Numbered from the stretch's first letter, positions 1 through 6,070 are shown. The stretch is DNA of 6,070 bases from Porticoccus sp964608185 (GCA_964608185.1 CAZSMR010000052.1:1-6070); one strand, 5' to 3'. The notes: generated from the sequence alone by a model not told the origin. A program made the numbers and translations.

Positions 1-835
1 TAATATAAGCTTCCGTCAGCTGATGTGTAGGTGCGGTAAAAATTTTTTCTGTATCGTTTACTTCCACTAGACGCCCTAAGTGGAAATATGCTGTTCGATT
101 AGACACACGGGCTGCCTGCTGCATCGAGTGCGTCACAATCGCTATAGTATAGTTTTGCGATAGTTCGGCAATCAGCTCTTCTATTTTAGCAGACGCAATA
201 GGATCTAGGGCGGAACATGGCTCGTCCATCAGTATAACGTCTGGGCTGATAGCAATAGCTCTTGCTATGCACAATCTTTGTTGCTGCCCACCTGAAAAAC
301 CTGTGCCAGGTTGATCGAGCCGATCTTTTACTTCACCCCACAATCCAGCTCGAGTAAGACTTACTTCGACAACTTCATCAATTTCAGCACGACTACTAAC
401 TAGACCATGTAGTCGAGGCCCATAAGCCACATTATCATAAATCGACTTAGGAAAAGGGTTTGGTTTCTGAAAAACAATTCCTACTTTTGCTCGTAAAGCT
501 ACAGGATCCATCGATTCTGCGTAAATATCTTCATCATCTAAAGTAACCAAACCAGCGACTGTGCAGTTTTCAATAGTGTCATTCATACGATTAAGACATC
601 GAAGAAACGTCGATTTACCACATCCGGAAGGCCCAATCATTGCAATTACTTCGTGTTTACCGATATCTAAAGTCACATCATATATTGCTTGTTTGTTGCT
701 ATATGAGACATCAAGGTTTCGGACTGACATTTTTGGGGTTTCCACCAATGGGACCCCCACAGTTTTTTCTGGGTAGTCAACAGATGTTTCTTTTGCTTTT
801 TCAGCTGAGCGGTTAGGTGTTTTTATTTTTTTCAT
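1..835 (-). CDS. pstB: Phosphate ABC transporter ATP-binding protein PstB (3' end cut by window edge)
   Basis: PstB hydrolyses ATP on the cytoplasmic face of the membrane to drive phosphate import through PstC/PstA. From the ATG at 835 I read 278 codons with no stop. The frame ends in TEAYI, where family members normally finish about seven residues later (TGRFG-like), so the gene is almost complete. All ABC ATPase motifs are intact: Walker A GPSGCGKST (68-76), Q-loop Q123 in FQKPNPFP, signature SGGQQQR (181-187), Walker B VILMDE (200-205), D-loop SALD (208-211) and switch histidine H236. The signature is preceded by Phe instead of the usual Leu (GFSGGQ). The start has an AAAAAGG ribosome site five bases upstream, inside the 17-bp gap after pstA. 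It gives a charged N-terminal tail about 25-30 residues longer than in E. coli. Met36 (730-728) is an alternative start without a clear ribosome site. Wording such as RCLNRMNDTI and LCIARAIA is alphaproteobacterial in style. phoU would be expected beyond the edge. Confidence 0.97.
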   Translation of the reverse strand, partial: MKKIKTPNRSAEKAKETSVDYPEKTVGVPLVETPKMSVRNLDVSYSNKQAIYDVTLDIGKHEVIAMIGPSGCGKSTFLRCLNRMNDTIENCTVAGLVTLDDEDIYAESMDPVALRAKVGIVFQKPNPFPKSIYDNVAYGPRLHGLVSSRAEIDEVVEVSLTRAGLWGEVKDRLDQPGTGFSGGQQQRLCIARAIAISPDVILMDEPCSALDPIASAKIEELIAELSQNYTIAIVTHSMQQAARVSNRTAYFHLGRLVEVNDTEKIFTAPTHQLTEAYI

Positions 836-852
836 AATTACCTTTTTGGTCT

Positions 853-2145
853 CTACATCCATCTACGTTCTAGCCTCTTTCTCAAAACTACAGCGAAAGT
901 GTTCATTATTATCAAGAAAGCCAGCAATACCATAATTGCCGCCGATGTTTTTTCTACAAAGGCTCTCTCCGGACTGTCAGCCCAAAGAAATATCTGAACA
1001 GGCAATGCAGTAGAGGGGTCTGTGAATCCAGCTGGAACGTCTACAATAAACGCCACCATACCAATCATTAAAAGTGGGGCTGTTTCACCCAATGCTCTAG
1101 CCATCCCAATAATTGCTCCAGTAAGCATTCCAGGCATAGCAAGTGGAAGCACATGATGAAGCACGACTTGCATTGGAGAAGCCCCCACTCCTATAGCCGC
1201 CTCTCTGATTGACGGAGGAACTGACTTAATAGCTGCCCTGCTTGAGATAATTATTGTTGGCAAAGTCATAAGGGTTAAGACTAAACCTCCAACTAGTGGA
1301 ACTGAGCGCGGGACATGAAAAAAGTTAATGAAGACAGCCAAGCCCAGCAAACCAAAAATTATAGATGGCACAGCTGCGAGATTATTAATATTTACCTCAA
1401 TTAAGTCCGTCCATCGATTACGTAAAGCAAATTCCTCTAAATAAATCGCAGCGGCAACCCCGAGTGGAAAAGCAAGAAGTATAGTAATTAGGAGTGTATA
1501 AAATGAGCCCATTGCTGCACCACGTATGCCTGCTAGCTCGGGCTCACGTGAGTCTCCCTTTGTAAAAAAATTCAAATTGAATCGTTTTTCTATATCTCCA
1601 GACTTTATTAATTCTTGCAACCAAACTTCTTTGTTTTTAGTCATCCGTCCTTTAAAAGGTCCATTTTTTTCGCCTAAGGTTTTGTAATAAGTATCGATAT
1701 CATCATCAGCGATCAGCCAAAATTTTACTTTATTATTTAGTAAAGCTGGATTATCTCTGAGTCGATCACGGAGAGTGTATCCCGCTCCATTGCTAACTAT
1801 ACTATATAATTCTCGCTTATTTTTTCGTCCACTTACTTCTGTAAATCGATTTCTTAATCCCAGCTTAACTGCTCCATGAAAATCACCTAATGACATTTGT
1901 TCTGCGTCAGTTGGATCATTGACGTTTAGGACGCTCTGGTCGTAGGTCACCTCTAGGTTTATATACGTAGATTGAAAAGCCTTATGACCCTTACCAATGA
2001 TGTCAGCAAACAAAAGAAATACACACATTAATCCAAATACGATGGCAGAAGCACCATAAACCCTGAAACGTGTTTCTGCACGATATCGTTTTTTTAAACC
2101 CATTTGAATTTTTTGTTCGCGTGCAACTGAAGAGAGCTTAGTCAT
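853..2145 (-). CDS. pstA: Phosphate ABC transporter permease PstA, long form
   Basis: PstA is one of the two inner-membrane permeases that form the phosphate channel with PstC and couple to PstB. It has 430 residues, against about 300 in E. coli PstA. The extra length is N-terminal: a basic tail, a membrane segment at about 31-50, then a polar, presumably periplasmic stretch of about 160 residues. I take this as the domain found in alphaproteobacterial PstA (DUF3333 in Pfam, from memory). The core ABC permease domain starts near 205, with hydrophobic segments around 212-235, 255-275, 285-303, 335-365 and 402-422. The coupling loop that docks on PstB is canonical: E315-A-A, G321, then LP at 333-334, followed by MARALGETAPLL. 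The start ATG lies inside the end of pstC (8-bp overlap, ATGACTAA). Its AGGGAG ribosome site (2150-2155) is within pstC codons, which suggests translational coupling. The stop is TAG at 853. Confidence 0.95.
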   Translation of the reverse strand: MTKLSSVAREQKIQMGLKKRYRAETRFRVYGASAIVFGLMCVFLLFADIIGKGHKAFQSTYINLEVTYDQSVLNVNDPTDAEQMSLGDFHGAVKLGLRNRFTEVSGRKNKRELYSIVSNGAGYTLRDRLRDNPALLNNKVKFWLIADDDIDTYYKTLGEKNGPFKGRMTKNKEVWLQELIKSGDIEKRFNLNFFTKGDSREPELAGIRGAAMGSFYTLLITILLAFPLGVAAAIYLEEFALRNRWTDLIEVNINNLAAVPSIIFGLLGLAVFINFFHVPRSVPLVGGLVLTLMTLPTIIISSRAAIKSVPPSIREAAIGVGASPMQVVLHHVLPLAMPGMLTGAIIGMARALGETAPLLMIGMVAFIVDVPAGFTDPSTALPVQIFLWADSPERAFVEKTSAAIMVLLAFLIIMNTFAVVLRKRLERRWM

Positions 2146-3526
2146 ATTGCTCCCTATACTTGTTTACAATACGTAGAGCGAAAAAATTAAGTACTAGCGT
2201 TACAACAAATAACATTAATCCTAGAGCAAACGCCGCTAGCGTTTTGGGGCTGTCAAACTCTTGATCCCCAACAAGAAGCGTCACAATTTGCACAGTCACT
2301 GTCGTTACTGTCTCTAACGGATTAATAGTCATTTTTGCTGCTAAGCCGGCTGCCATGACTACAATCATAGTTTCTCCTATAGCACGAGAGACTGCTAGTA
2401 AAACCCCTCCAACTATACCGGGTAATGCGGCAGGAAAAATTACCTTTTTTATCGTCTCCGATTTAGTAGCCCCCAGCCCTAATGACCCATCTCGCAAGCT
2501 TTGAGGGACTGCGGTAATGACATCATCTGCAAGTGAAGAAACAAAAGGTATTATCATGACTCCCATTACAAGTCCGGCAGATAGTGCACTTTCTGAGGAT
2601 ATCTCTAATCCAATACTTGCTCCATGTTGACGAAGAAAAGGAGTGACTGTAAGTGCAGCAAAAAAACCATACACTACGGTTGGAATTCCAGCCAAAATTT
2701 CAAGGACCGGCTTAGCAAAATTACGCACTATAGGCTTTGCATACTCAGCTAAATAAATCGCAGACATCAGTCCTACTGGTACTGCTATAGTCATTGCGAT
2801 AAACGAGATTAGTAAAGTTCCTACAAACAAAGGAATAGCGCCAAAACTACCGGAAGAGCCCACTTGATCTATGCGAATAGCCATTTGAGGACTCCACTCA
2901 GTACCTAACAAAAAATCTGTGGCCGGGACTAACTGAAAGAATCTTATAGCTTCAAATAATACTGATAGAACAATACCAAGAGTTGCAAAAATTGCTAAAC
3001 AGGCAGCTGCTAAAAGTGTTCGCTTAAAAATCTTTTCAACCATTTGTCGGGCCTTTAACTTAGGTGAAACTTTCACCCAAGCAAGAGCCATACACAGGAT
3101 AGAAACCGATAGAACTATTACAGTCACTAATTTTTTAGCTGTACTATTCAGCTCACTCAATAGTTGCGAGGCATAAACCAATTGAGGATCAGAGGTTGCA
3201 GGATTAAGTGCGCCACTTGATAGATTTTCTATGCTGTTTATTAAAAGATTGTGTTGATTGATTGAGGCAGGTTTCATGTTTTCTGGCAAACTATCAAACA
3301 CTATAATGCTGATTATATGGCCATCAAACAATGACCATATAATTAATAACCCAAGCGCTGGAAGCGCGCACCAAATTGCAGCGCGTATTCCATAGAAAAA
3401 AGGCAAAGACTCGAGGTGCTGAATTCCCCCAAGAGGTTTTGCCAGACTAATTGCCCTCACTCGAGACAGATAATACGCGAGTATGCTAAGTCCAAGCAGA
3501 ACTAAAATTAAAGAGCTTAATCCCAT
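2138..3526 (-). CDS. pstC: Phosphate ABC transporter permease PstC, long form
   Basis: PstC is the partner of PstA in the phosphate channel of the inner membrane. It has 462 residues, against about 320 in E. coli. The N-terminal part (about 1-165) has hydrophobic segments at about 2-20, 46-67 and 133-151. A polar stretch at about 80-130 lies between the last two and is probably periplasmic. This fits the PstC_N type extension (DUF3708, from memory). The core permease follows, beginning with a membrane segment at about 169-192. The phrase SSGSFGAIPLFVGTLL (224-239) marks the start of the channel domain, and LEILAGIPTVVYGFFA (275-290) is a PstC hallmark. The coupling loop reads RDGSLGLGATKSETIKKVIF followed by PAALPG (345-370). 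It lacks the literal EAA triplet, as is usual for PstC, but keeps G352 and the LP/PG end. SRAIGETMIVVMAAG (380-394) follows. The start has a modest GGA six bases upstream. A 159-bp spacer separates it from pstS, and its stop overlaps the pstA start. Confidence 0.95.
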   Translation of the reverse strand: MGLSSLILVLLGLSILAYYLSRVRAISLAKPLGGIQHLESLPFFYGIRAAIWCALPALGLLIIWSLFDGHIISIIVFDSLPENMKPASINQHNLLINSIENLSSGALNPATSDPQLVYASQLLSELNSTAKKLVTVIVLSVSILCMALAWVKVSPKLKARQMVEKIFKRTLLAAACLAIFATLGIVLSVLFEAIRFFQLVPATDFLLGTEWSPQMAIRIDQVGSSGSFGAIPLFVGTLLISFIAMTIAVPVGLMSAIYLAEYAKPIVRNFAKPVLEILAGIPTVVYGFFAALTVTPFLRQHGASIGLEISSESALSAGLVMGVMIIPFVSSLADDVITAVPQSLRDGSLGLGATKSETIKKVIFPAALPGIVGGVLLAVSRAIGETMIVVMAAGLAAKMTINPLETVTTVTVQIVTLLVGDQEFDSPKTLAAFALGLMLFVVTLVLNFFALRIVNKYREQYD

Positions 3527-3685
3527 TACTGTTCCAGTCTCTATTGATGACGTTATTTTTTCTTTTTAACATCGAATTCATTATACTAAAAAATTCATTC
3601 TTAAACAGAAAAGGCCCCCACAAATTGCGAAACCCTTGTCCTTTTGTGATATTAAGGCGAGATGAATGCCATGGGGAGAAACTTT
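3527..3685 (-). promoter_or_regulatory. pstS-pstC spacer with candidate internal promoter and weak hairpin
   Basis: This 159-bp non-coding spacer is the only sizeable gap in the operon. On the minus strand it holds a perfect -10 hexamer TATAAT (3585-3580), about 54 bases before the pstC start. No good -35 lies 16-18 bases further up (best CTGTTT, 2 of 6), so a promoter is possible but unproven. Upstream of it AAAAGG (3645-3640) can pair with CCTTTT (3614-3609), enclosing a shorter ACAA/TTGT pairing. That stem is mostly A-T and is followed by CTGTTT, so it is not a convincing intrinsic terminator. It could trim or partly terminate the transcript so that pstS is made in excess over the permeases, as is usual for binding proteins. 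Confidence 0.35.
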
Positions 3686-4804
3686 TCATATACCAGACAT
3701 TGGAATTGCATTTTTTATATCGCTTGCATACTTAATACGCAGCTCTGTTGGCATGGGAACCATGCCTTTATCTGCAAGATACCCTTCGGGGCCCCACGCT
3801 TTTTCACTACTGAACTCTGCGGCAAACTCAGCAATACCTGGGATGACTCCTATATGAGCCTTCTTGATATAAAAATATAGTGGGCGTGAAATTGGGTAAC
3901 TTTTATCAGCAATATTTTCAAACGTAGGTTGCCGTGCTTCGACCATTGAGCCATTCACTTTATCGCTATTTTGGTCTAGGAAAGAAAATCCGAAAATACC
4001 AAGCGCATCATGATTAGCCTCTAGTTTTTGAATAATTAGATTGTCGTTTTCACCAGCTTCAATATAAGCCCCATCCTCACGCAGCGCATGAGTAACCGCT
4101 TTAAAGACTTTTTTACCTTTCTTGTTGTAGGCGCTTGGAGGAATTCCAAGCACATCCATTGTTTCCATTATAGAATCGGGGCTTTTCGCTTCTCTTAAGG
4201 CCTTTAGGACTTTAAACTTTTTTGCGCCACCTTCCATTGCTAATTCAGAAAATGCATCACGAGTTCCAGAGGTAGGGGGTGGTCCAATAACTTGAATTTT
4301 GATATCTGGTAACGAAGTATTCACATCCTGCCAAGTTTTATGCGAATTTTCAATCAACTTACCATTTGGGCCAGGAATTTTAGCGGCTAACGCTAAATAT
4401 AGGTCTTTAAGGGTCAAGCTCATTTGTTTGGCTTTGTTGGAGTTAGCCACCACAACGCCGTCATAACCAATAAGAACTTCTACGATGTCCGTTACACCAT
4501 TTTCTTGACACTTTTTAAATTCAGATTCTTTCATACGGCGTGAAGAATTTGTTATATCTGGATACTCTGTACCAATACCTGAACAAAACAACTTCATACC
4601 GCCTCCTGAGCCGGTGGATTCAATTTTTGGTGTTAAACGGCCAGTATTTTTTCCAAAACGCTCCGCTACAACTGTGGCGAACGGATATACTGTCGAAGAG
4701 CCAACAACACTTACGTAATCTCTCGAACCTGCTATCGAATAGGAGCTTAATAGCATTAAGATAAATATAAAAATAGTCAAAAATGCTGTGTTAACCTTTA
4801 TCAT
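3686..4804 (-). CDS. pstS: Periplasmic phosphate-binding protein PstS
   Basis: PstS captures phosphate in the periplasm and delivers it to PstC/PstA. It has 372 residues. The N-terminus is a signal peptide: Lys3, a hydrophobic core at about 7-20, and a probable cut after SIA (residue 25). There is no lipobox Cys, so the protein should be soluble. Phosphate-site motifs are visible: VGSSTVYPF (34-42), STGSGGGMKLFCSG (63-76), NSSRRM (86-91), GYDGVVV (113-119) and the helix-capping TSGTRDAF (178-185). The only two cysteines are C74 and C99, close enough for a periplasmic disulfide. The length and the GSSTVYPF-type start match the PBP_like_2 PstS branch common in alphaproteobacteria and differ from the E. 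coli PstS branch. The ATG has GGAG six bases upstream (4814-4811) and sits about 40 bases downstream of the predicted transcription start of a PhoB-type promoter. It is the first gene of pstSCAB. Its stop (TGA, 3688-3686) is followed by the spacer before pstC. Confidence 0.96.
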   Translation of the reverse strand: MIKVNTAFLTIFIFILMLLSSYSIAGSRDYVSVVGSSTVYPFATVVAERFGKNTGRLTPKIESTGSGGGMKLFCSGIGTEYPDITNSSRRMKESEFKKCQENGVTDIVEVLIGYDGVVVANSNKAKQMSLTLKDLYLALAAKIPGPNGKLIENSHKTWQDVNTSLPDIKIQVIGPPPTSGTRDAFSELAMEGGAKKFKVLKALREAKSPDSIMETMDVLGIPPSAYNKKGKKVFKAVTHALREDGAYIEAGENDNLIIQKLEANHDALGIFGFSFLDQNSDKVNGSMVEARQPTFENIADKSYPISRPLYFYIKKAHIGVIPGIAEFAAEFSSEKAWGPEGYLADKGMVPMPTELRIKYASDIKNAIPMSGI

Positions 4805-4846
4805 TGTTTTCTCCGTGAACTATAACTTGTATATGTTTATTCAATT

Positions 4847-4852
4847 ATTTTA
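4847..4852 (-). promoter_or_regulatory. Probable -10 element of the pstS promoter
   Basis: On the minus strand TAAAAT begins 10 bases after the end of the Pho box, the spacing seen at PhoB-activated promoters where the Pho box replaces the -35. It matches TATAAT at five of six positions. The surrounding DNA is very AT-rich (TTTATTTAAAATAATTG), so neighbouring hexamers such as AATAAT could serve instead. The resulting untranslated leader would be roughly 35-40 bases. Confidence 0.6.
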
Positions 4853-4862
4853 AATAAACTAA

Positions 4863-4880
4863 ATGACAGTAATATGACAG
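4863..4880 (-). promoter_or_regulatory. Pho box (PhoB binding site) for pstSCAB
   Basis: The minus strand reads CTGTCAT-ATTA-CTGTCAT: two identical 7-base repeats separated by 4 AT-rich bases, the 11-bp period of the classical PhoB box. I see no mismatch to the repeat consensus. It points toward pstS and is followed at the right distance by a -10 element. Phosphorylated PhoB would bind as a tandem dimer and recruit RNA polymerase when phosphate is scarce. Only one 18-bp unit is seen, not the longer arrays of some pst promoters. Confidence 0.93.
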
Positions 4881-4928
4881 CTAATAAAATAAGCAGAGGC
4901 CAAAGAAAAACGCTGGTTAAACGGTAAA

Positions 4929-4967
4929 TATCAGATGATTAACGATGATTGTATCAGTACAATTAAC
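4929..4967 (+). repeat. Imperfect direct repeats upstream of dctQ, candidate operator
   Basis: Two similar elements lie 23 bases apart: TATCAG-ATG-ATTAAC (4929-4943) and TATCAG-TACA-ATTAAC (4952-4967). Inside this stretch GATGATT also occurs twice (4934-4940 and 4944-4950) with a 10-bp period. The cluster sits 28-66 bases before the dctQ start, where a transcription factor could control the TRAP operon. No regulator gene is in view, so the function is inferred from position only. AT-rich spacers give short repeats by chance fairly often. Confidence 0.45.
4948..4963. promoter_or_regulatory. Palindrome ATTGTA-TCAG-TACAAT, possible repressor operator
   Basis: A perfect 6-bp inverted repeat around a 4-base centre lies about 32 bases before the dctQ start. 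Its half-site TTGTA/TACAA loosely resembles operators of GntR-family regulators of the FadR type, which often control TRAP or organic-acid genes. The spacing does not match a specific member I can name. It overlaps the second copy of the direct repeat at 4952-4967. Confidence 0.4.
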
Positions 4968-4995
4968 CAAACATATATGAAATATTTGATGACAT

Positions 4996-5544
4996 ATGGA
5001 CTATAAAATTTTTGGCCGCTGTGAATCTTTAGCTTTTAATATCGATCATTTTACTGAATGGACTGGACGTGCAGTTTCATGGATGACTCTTTTCATGGTT
5101 CTGCTGACGTCTGTTATTGTAACTCTACGTTACTTTTTTGAAATTGGTTCGATTGCCCTTCAGGAGTCTCTAACATATATGCATGCAATTGTTTTTTTAA
5201 TGGGAGCTGCATTTACTTTAAAAAGAAAAGGTCATGTAAGTGTCGATATATTTTACCAAAAATTTACCCTTCGAACTAAAGCGTTCATTCAGATATTAGG
5301 TACGTTAATTTTCTTAATGCCAGTATGTATTGTAATTTTGGTACTTAGCTGGGATTACGTAATGAACAGTTGGGCTATAGAAGAGGTTTCTAACGAGGCC
5401 GACGGTCTGCCTTGGGTCTACTTACTTAAAACTTTATTACTACTTATGCCTGTTTGTTTAATCCTACAAGGGTTTTCAGAGCTTATAAAAAATTTTTTAT
5501 TGTTTGCAAAATACAATAAAAATAGCTTATGCAGGAAAACATAA
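4996..5544 (+). CDS. TRAP transporter small permease subunit (DctQ/FcbT2-like)
   Basis: This is the small inner-membrane subunit of a tripartite ATP-independent periplasmic transporter, which uses an ion gradient (commonly sodium) to import organic acids delivered by a binding protein. Its 182 residues are a normal family length, with four hydrophobic segments at about 27-46, 60-76, 96-117 and 140-162. Family wording includes LRYFFEIGSIALQES (44-58), then TYMHAIVFLMGAAFTLKRKG (60-79), VDIFY (83-87), and SWAIEE with GLPWVYLLK (125-145). This pattern is what I recall for the mannitol/chloroaromatic subgroup (COG4665). The ATG at 4996 is the first possible start because TGA at 4990-4992 closes the frame. 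No good ribosome site precedes it. It is transcribed away from pstS and overlaps the large permease gene by one base (TAATG). I give no gene symbol because the substrate is unknown. Confidence 0.9.
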   Translation: MDYKIFGRCESLAFNIDHFTEWTGRAVSWMTLFMVLLTSVIVTLRYFFEIGSIALQESLTYMHAIVFLMGAAFTLKRKGHVSVDIFYQKFTLRTKAFIQILGTLIFLMPVCIVILVLSWDYVMNSWAIEEVSNEADGLPWVYLLKTLLLLMPVCLILQGFSELIKNFLLFAKYNKNSLCRKT

Positions 5545-6070
5545 TGTTGGAATATATTCCTATAATTATGTTTTTCTCGGTTTGTGTAGTCTTGATGGCA
5601 GGCTACCCAGTAGCTTTTTCACTCGCAGGTACCGCACTATTATTTGCCTTTTTTGGAAATATCGCTGGCAACTTTGATATGGCTTTTCTATATGCCCTAC
5701 CAAATCGACTATATGGGATAATTGATAATGCTACGCTTATAGCTATTCCATTGTTTATCTTTATGGGCGTTATGCTGGAAAAATCTAATCTAGCAGAAAA
5801 TCTACTAGACAGTTTGTCTAAATTATTTAGAGGTTTTAAGGGGGGTCTTGCGATATCTGTAGTTGTAGTTGGTATGCTTTTAGCTGCCAGCACAGGTATT
5901 GTTGGGGCCACAGTAGTAACTATGGGGCTTATTTCTTTGCCCACCATGCTCAAGCAGGGCTACTCGCCTGCAATAGCAGCTGGAACTGTTTGTGCAACAG
6001 GAACTCTTGGTCAAATTATCCCCCCATCGATCGCACTTGTCCTTCTAGGCGATATTCTTGCCAATTCTTA
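5544..6070 (+). CDS. TRAP transporter large permease subunit (DctM/FcbT3-like), 3' end cut
   Basis: This is the large membrane subunit that carries the transport path of the TRAP system. The first 175 codons are present and open at the window edge; the family is usually about 430-470 residues, so some 40% is seen. Start choice: the ATG at 5544 shares its A with the TAA of the small permease, and AGGA (5533-5536) lies seven bases upstream, a typical coupled arrangement. Motifs visible are GYPVAFSLAG (20-29), IPLFIFMGVMLEKS (68-81), AASTGIVGATVVTMG (114-128), GYSPAIAAGTVCATGTLGQ (139-157) and IIPPSIALVLLGD (158-170). The last two blocks are the signature of DctM large subunits, and STGIVGATVVTMG is characteristic of the COG4664 subgroup. 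Hydrophobic segments alternate with short loops from residue 4 on. The binding subunit gene may lie downstream, outside the window. Confidence 0.93.
   Translation, partial: MLEYIPIIMFFSVCVVLMAGYPVAFSLAGTALLFAFFGNIAGNFDMAFLYALPNRLYGIIDNATLIAIPLFIFMGVMLEKSNLAENLLDSLSKLFRGFKGGLAISVVVVGMLLAASTGIVGATVVTMGLISLPTMLKQGYSPAIAAGTVCATGTLGQIIPPSIALVLLGDILANS

Noticed and set aside
561..776. 71-codon plus-strand open frame
   Set aside because: It lies opposite the conserved Walker A region of pstB and has no family wording; it is a shadow of pstB.
3609..3645. Intrinsic terminator after pstS
   Set aside because: The stem is only six mainly A-T pairs with a long loop and lacks a clean U-run, so it is kept only as a possible hairpin.
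3486..3689. 67-codon minus-strand open frame starting at the pstS stop (ATGA overlap) and running into pstC
   Set aside because: The ATGA junction looks like coupling, but the peptide is unrecognisable, has no ribosome site of its own beyond pstS codons, and overlaps the pstC start by 41 bases. It most likely arises by chance in the spacer.
3544..3880. Three overlapping plus-strand open frames of 63-72 codons
   Set aside because: They lie opposite the pstS 3' end and the spacer, overlap each other in different frames, and have no recognisable content.
4540..4764. 74-codon plus-strand open frame
   Set aside because: Antisense to the conserved phosphate-site region of pstS, with no family wording.
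4863..4880. Pho box acting as the -35 of dctQ
   Set aside because: The CTGTCAT repeats are oriented toward pstS and lie over 110 bases before the dctQ ATG, so direct activation of dctQ in the classical way is unlikely.
4949..4977. Possible dctQ promoter TTGTAT, 17-base spacer, CATATA
   Set aside because: Each hexamer matches the consensus at only three of six positions, which is expected by chance in AT-rich DNA; not listed as a promoter.
5603..5953. 116-codon minus-strand open frame
   Set aside because: Antisense to the large TRAP permease; its Pro/Ile/Ser-rich composition is what the complement of membrane-protein codons produces.

Overview
The window looks like ordinary chromosomal DNA from a low-GC, probably marine alphaproteobacterium. 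PstB carries wording I associate with alphaproteobacterial PstB (RCLNRMNDTI, AYGPRLHG, QQQRLCIARAIA, THSMQQAARVS). PstA and PstC are the long forms with an extra N-terminal region. A TRAP transporter sits next door, and the base composition is AT-rich. The taxonomic call is inference from protein wording and not a measured result. I found no RNA gene, mobile element or CRISPR array, and no clearly novel system.

Minus strand, read right to left from 4804 to 1: a high-affinity phosphate uptake operon, pstS-pstC-pstA-pstB. PstS is the periplasmic phosphate-binding protein, PstC and PstA form the membrane channel, and PstB is the ATPase, cut off at the window edge only a few residues before its expected end. 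pstC/pstA overlap by 8 bp and pstA/pstB are 17 bp apart. pstS and pstC are separated by a 159-bp spacer that contains a TATAAT box and a weak hairpin. A textbook PhoB box (two CTGTCAT repeats 11 bp apart) lies upstream of pstS with a fitting -10 element, so the operon should be induced by phosphate starvation.

Plus strand, 4996 to the right edge: a divergent tripartite ATP-independent periplasmic (TRAP) transporter operon. It has the small permease (DctQ type) overlapping by one base the large permease (DctM type), which runs off the window. The wording resembles the subgroup labelled mannitol/chloroaromatic compound transport (FcbT2/FcbT3, COG4665/COG4664), whose real substrates are often organic or keto acids. 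No substrate-binding subunit is in view.

The 191-bp divergent spacer (4805-4995) holds the Pho box and pstS promoter on the minus strand. On the dctQ side it holds an unexplained cluster of short direct and inverted repeats (4929-4967) that may be the operator of a TRAP regulator. This cluster, the pstS-pstC spacer and the enlarged N-terminal regions of PstA and PstC are the points most worth a second look. No stretch over 300 bases lacks a gene.
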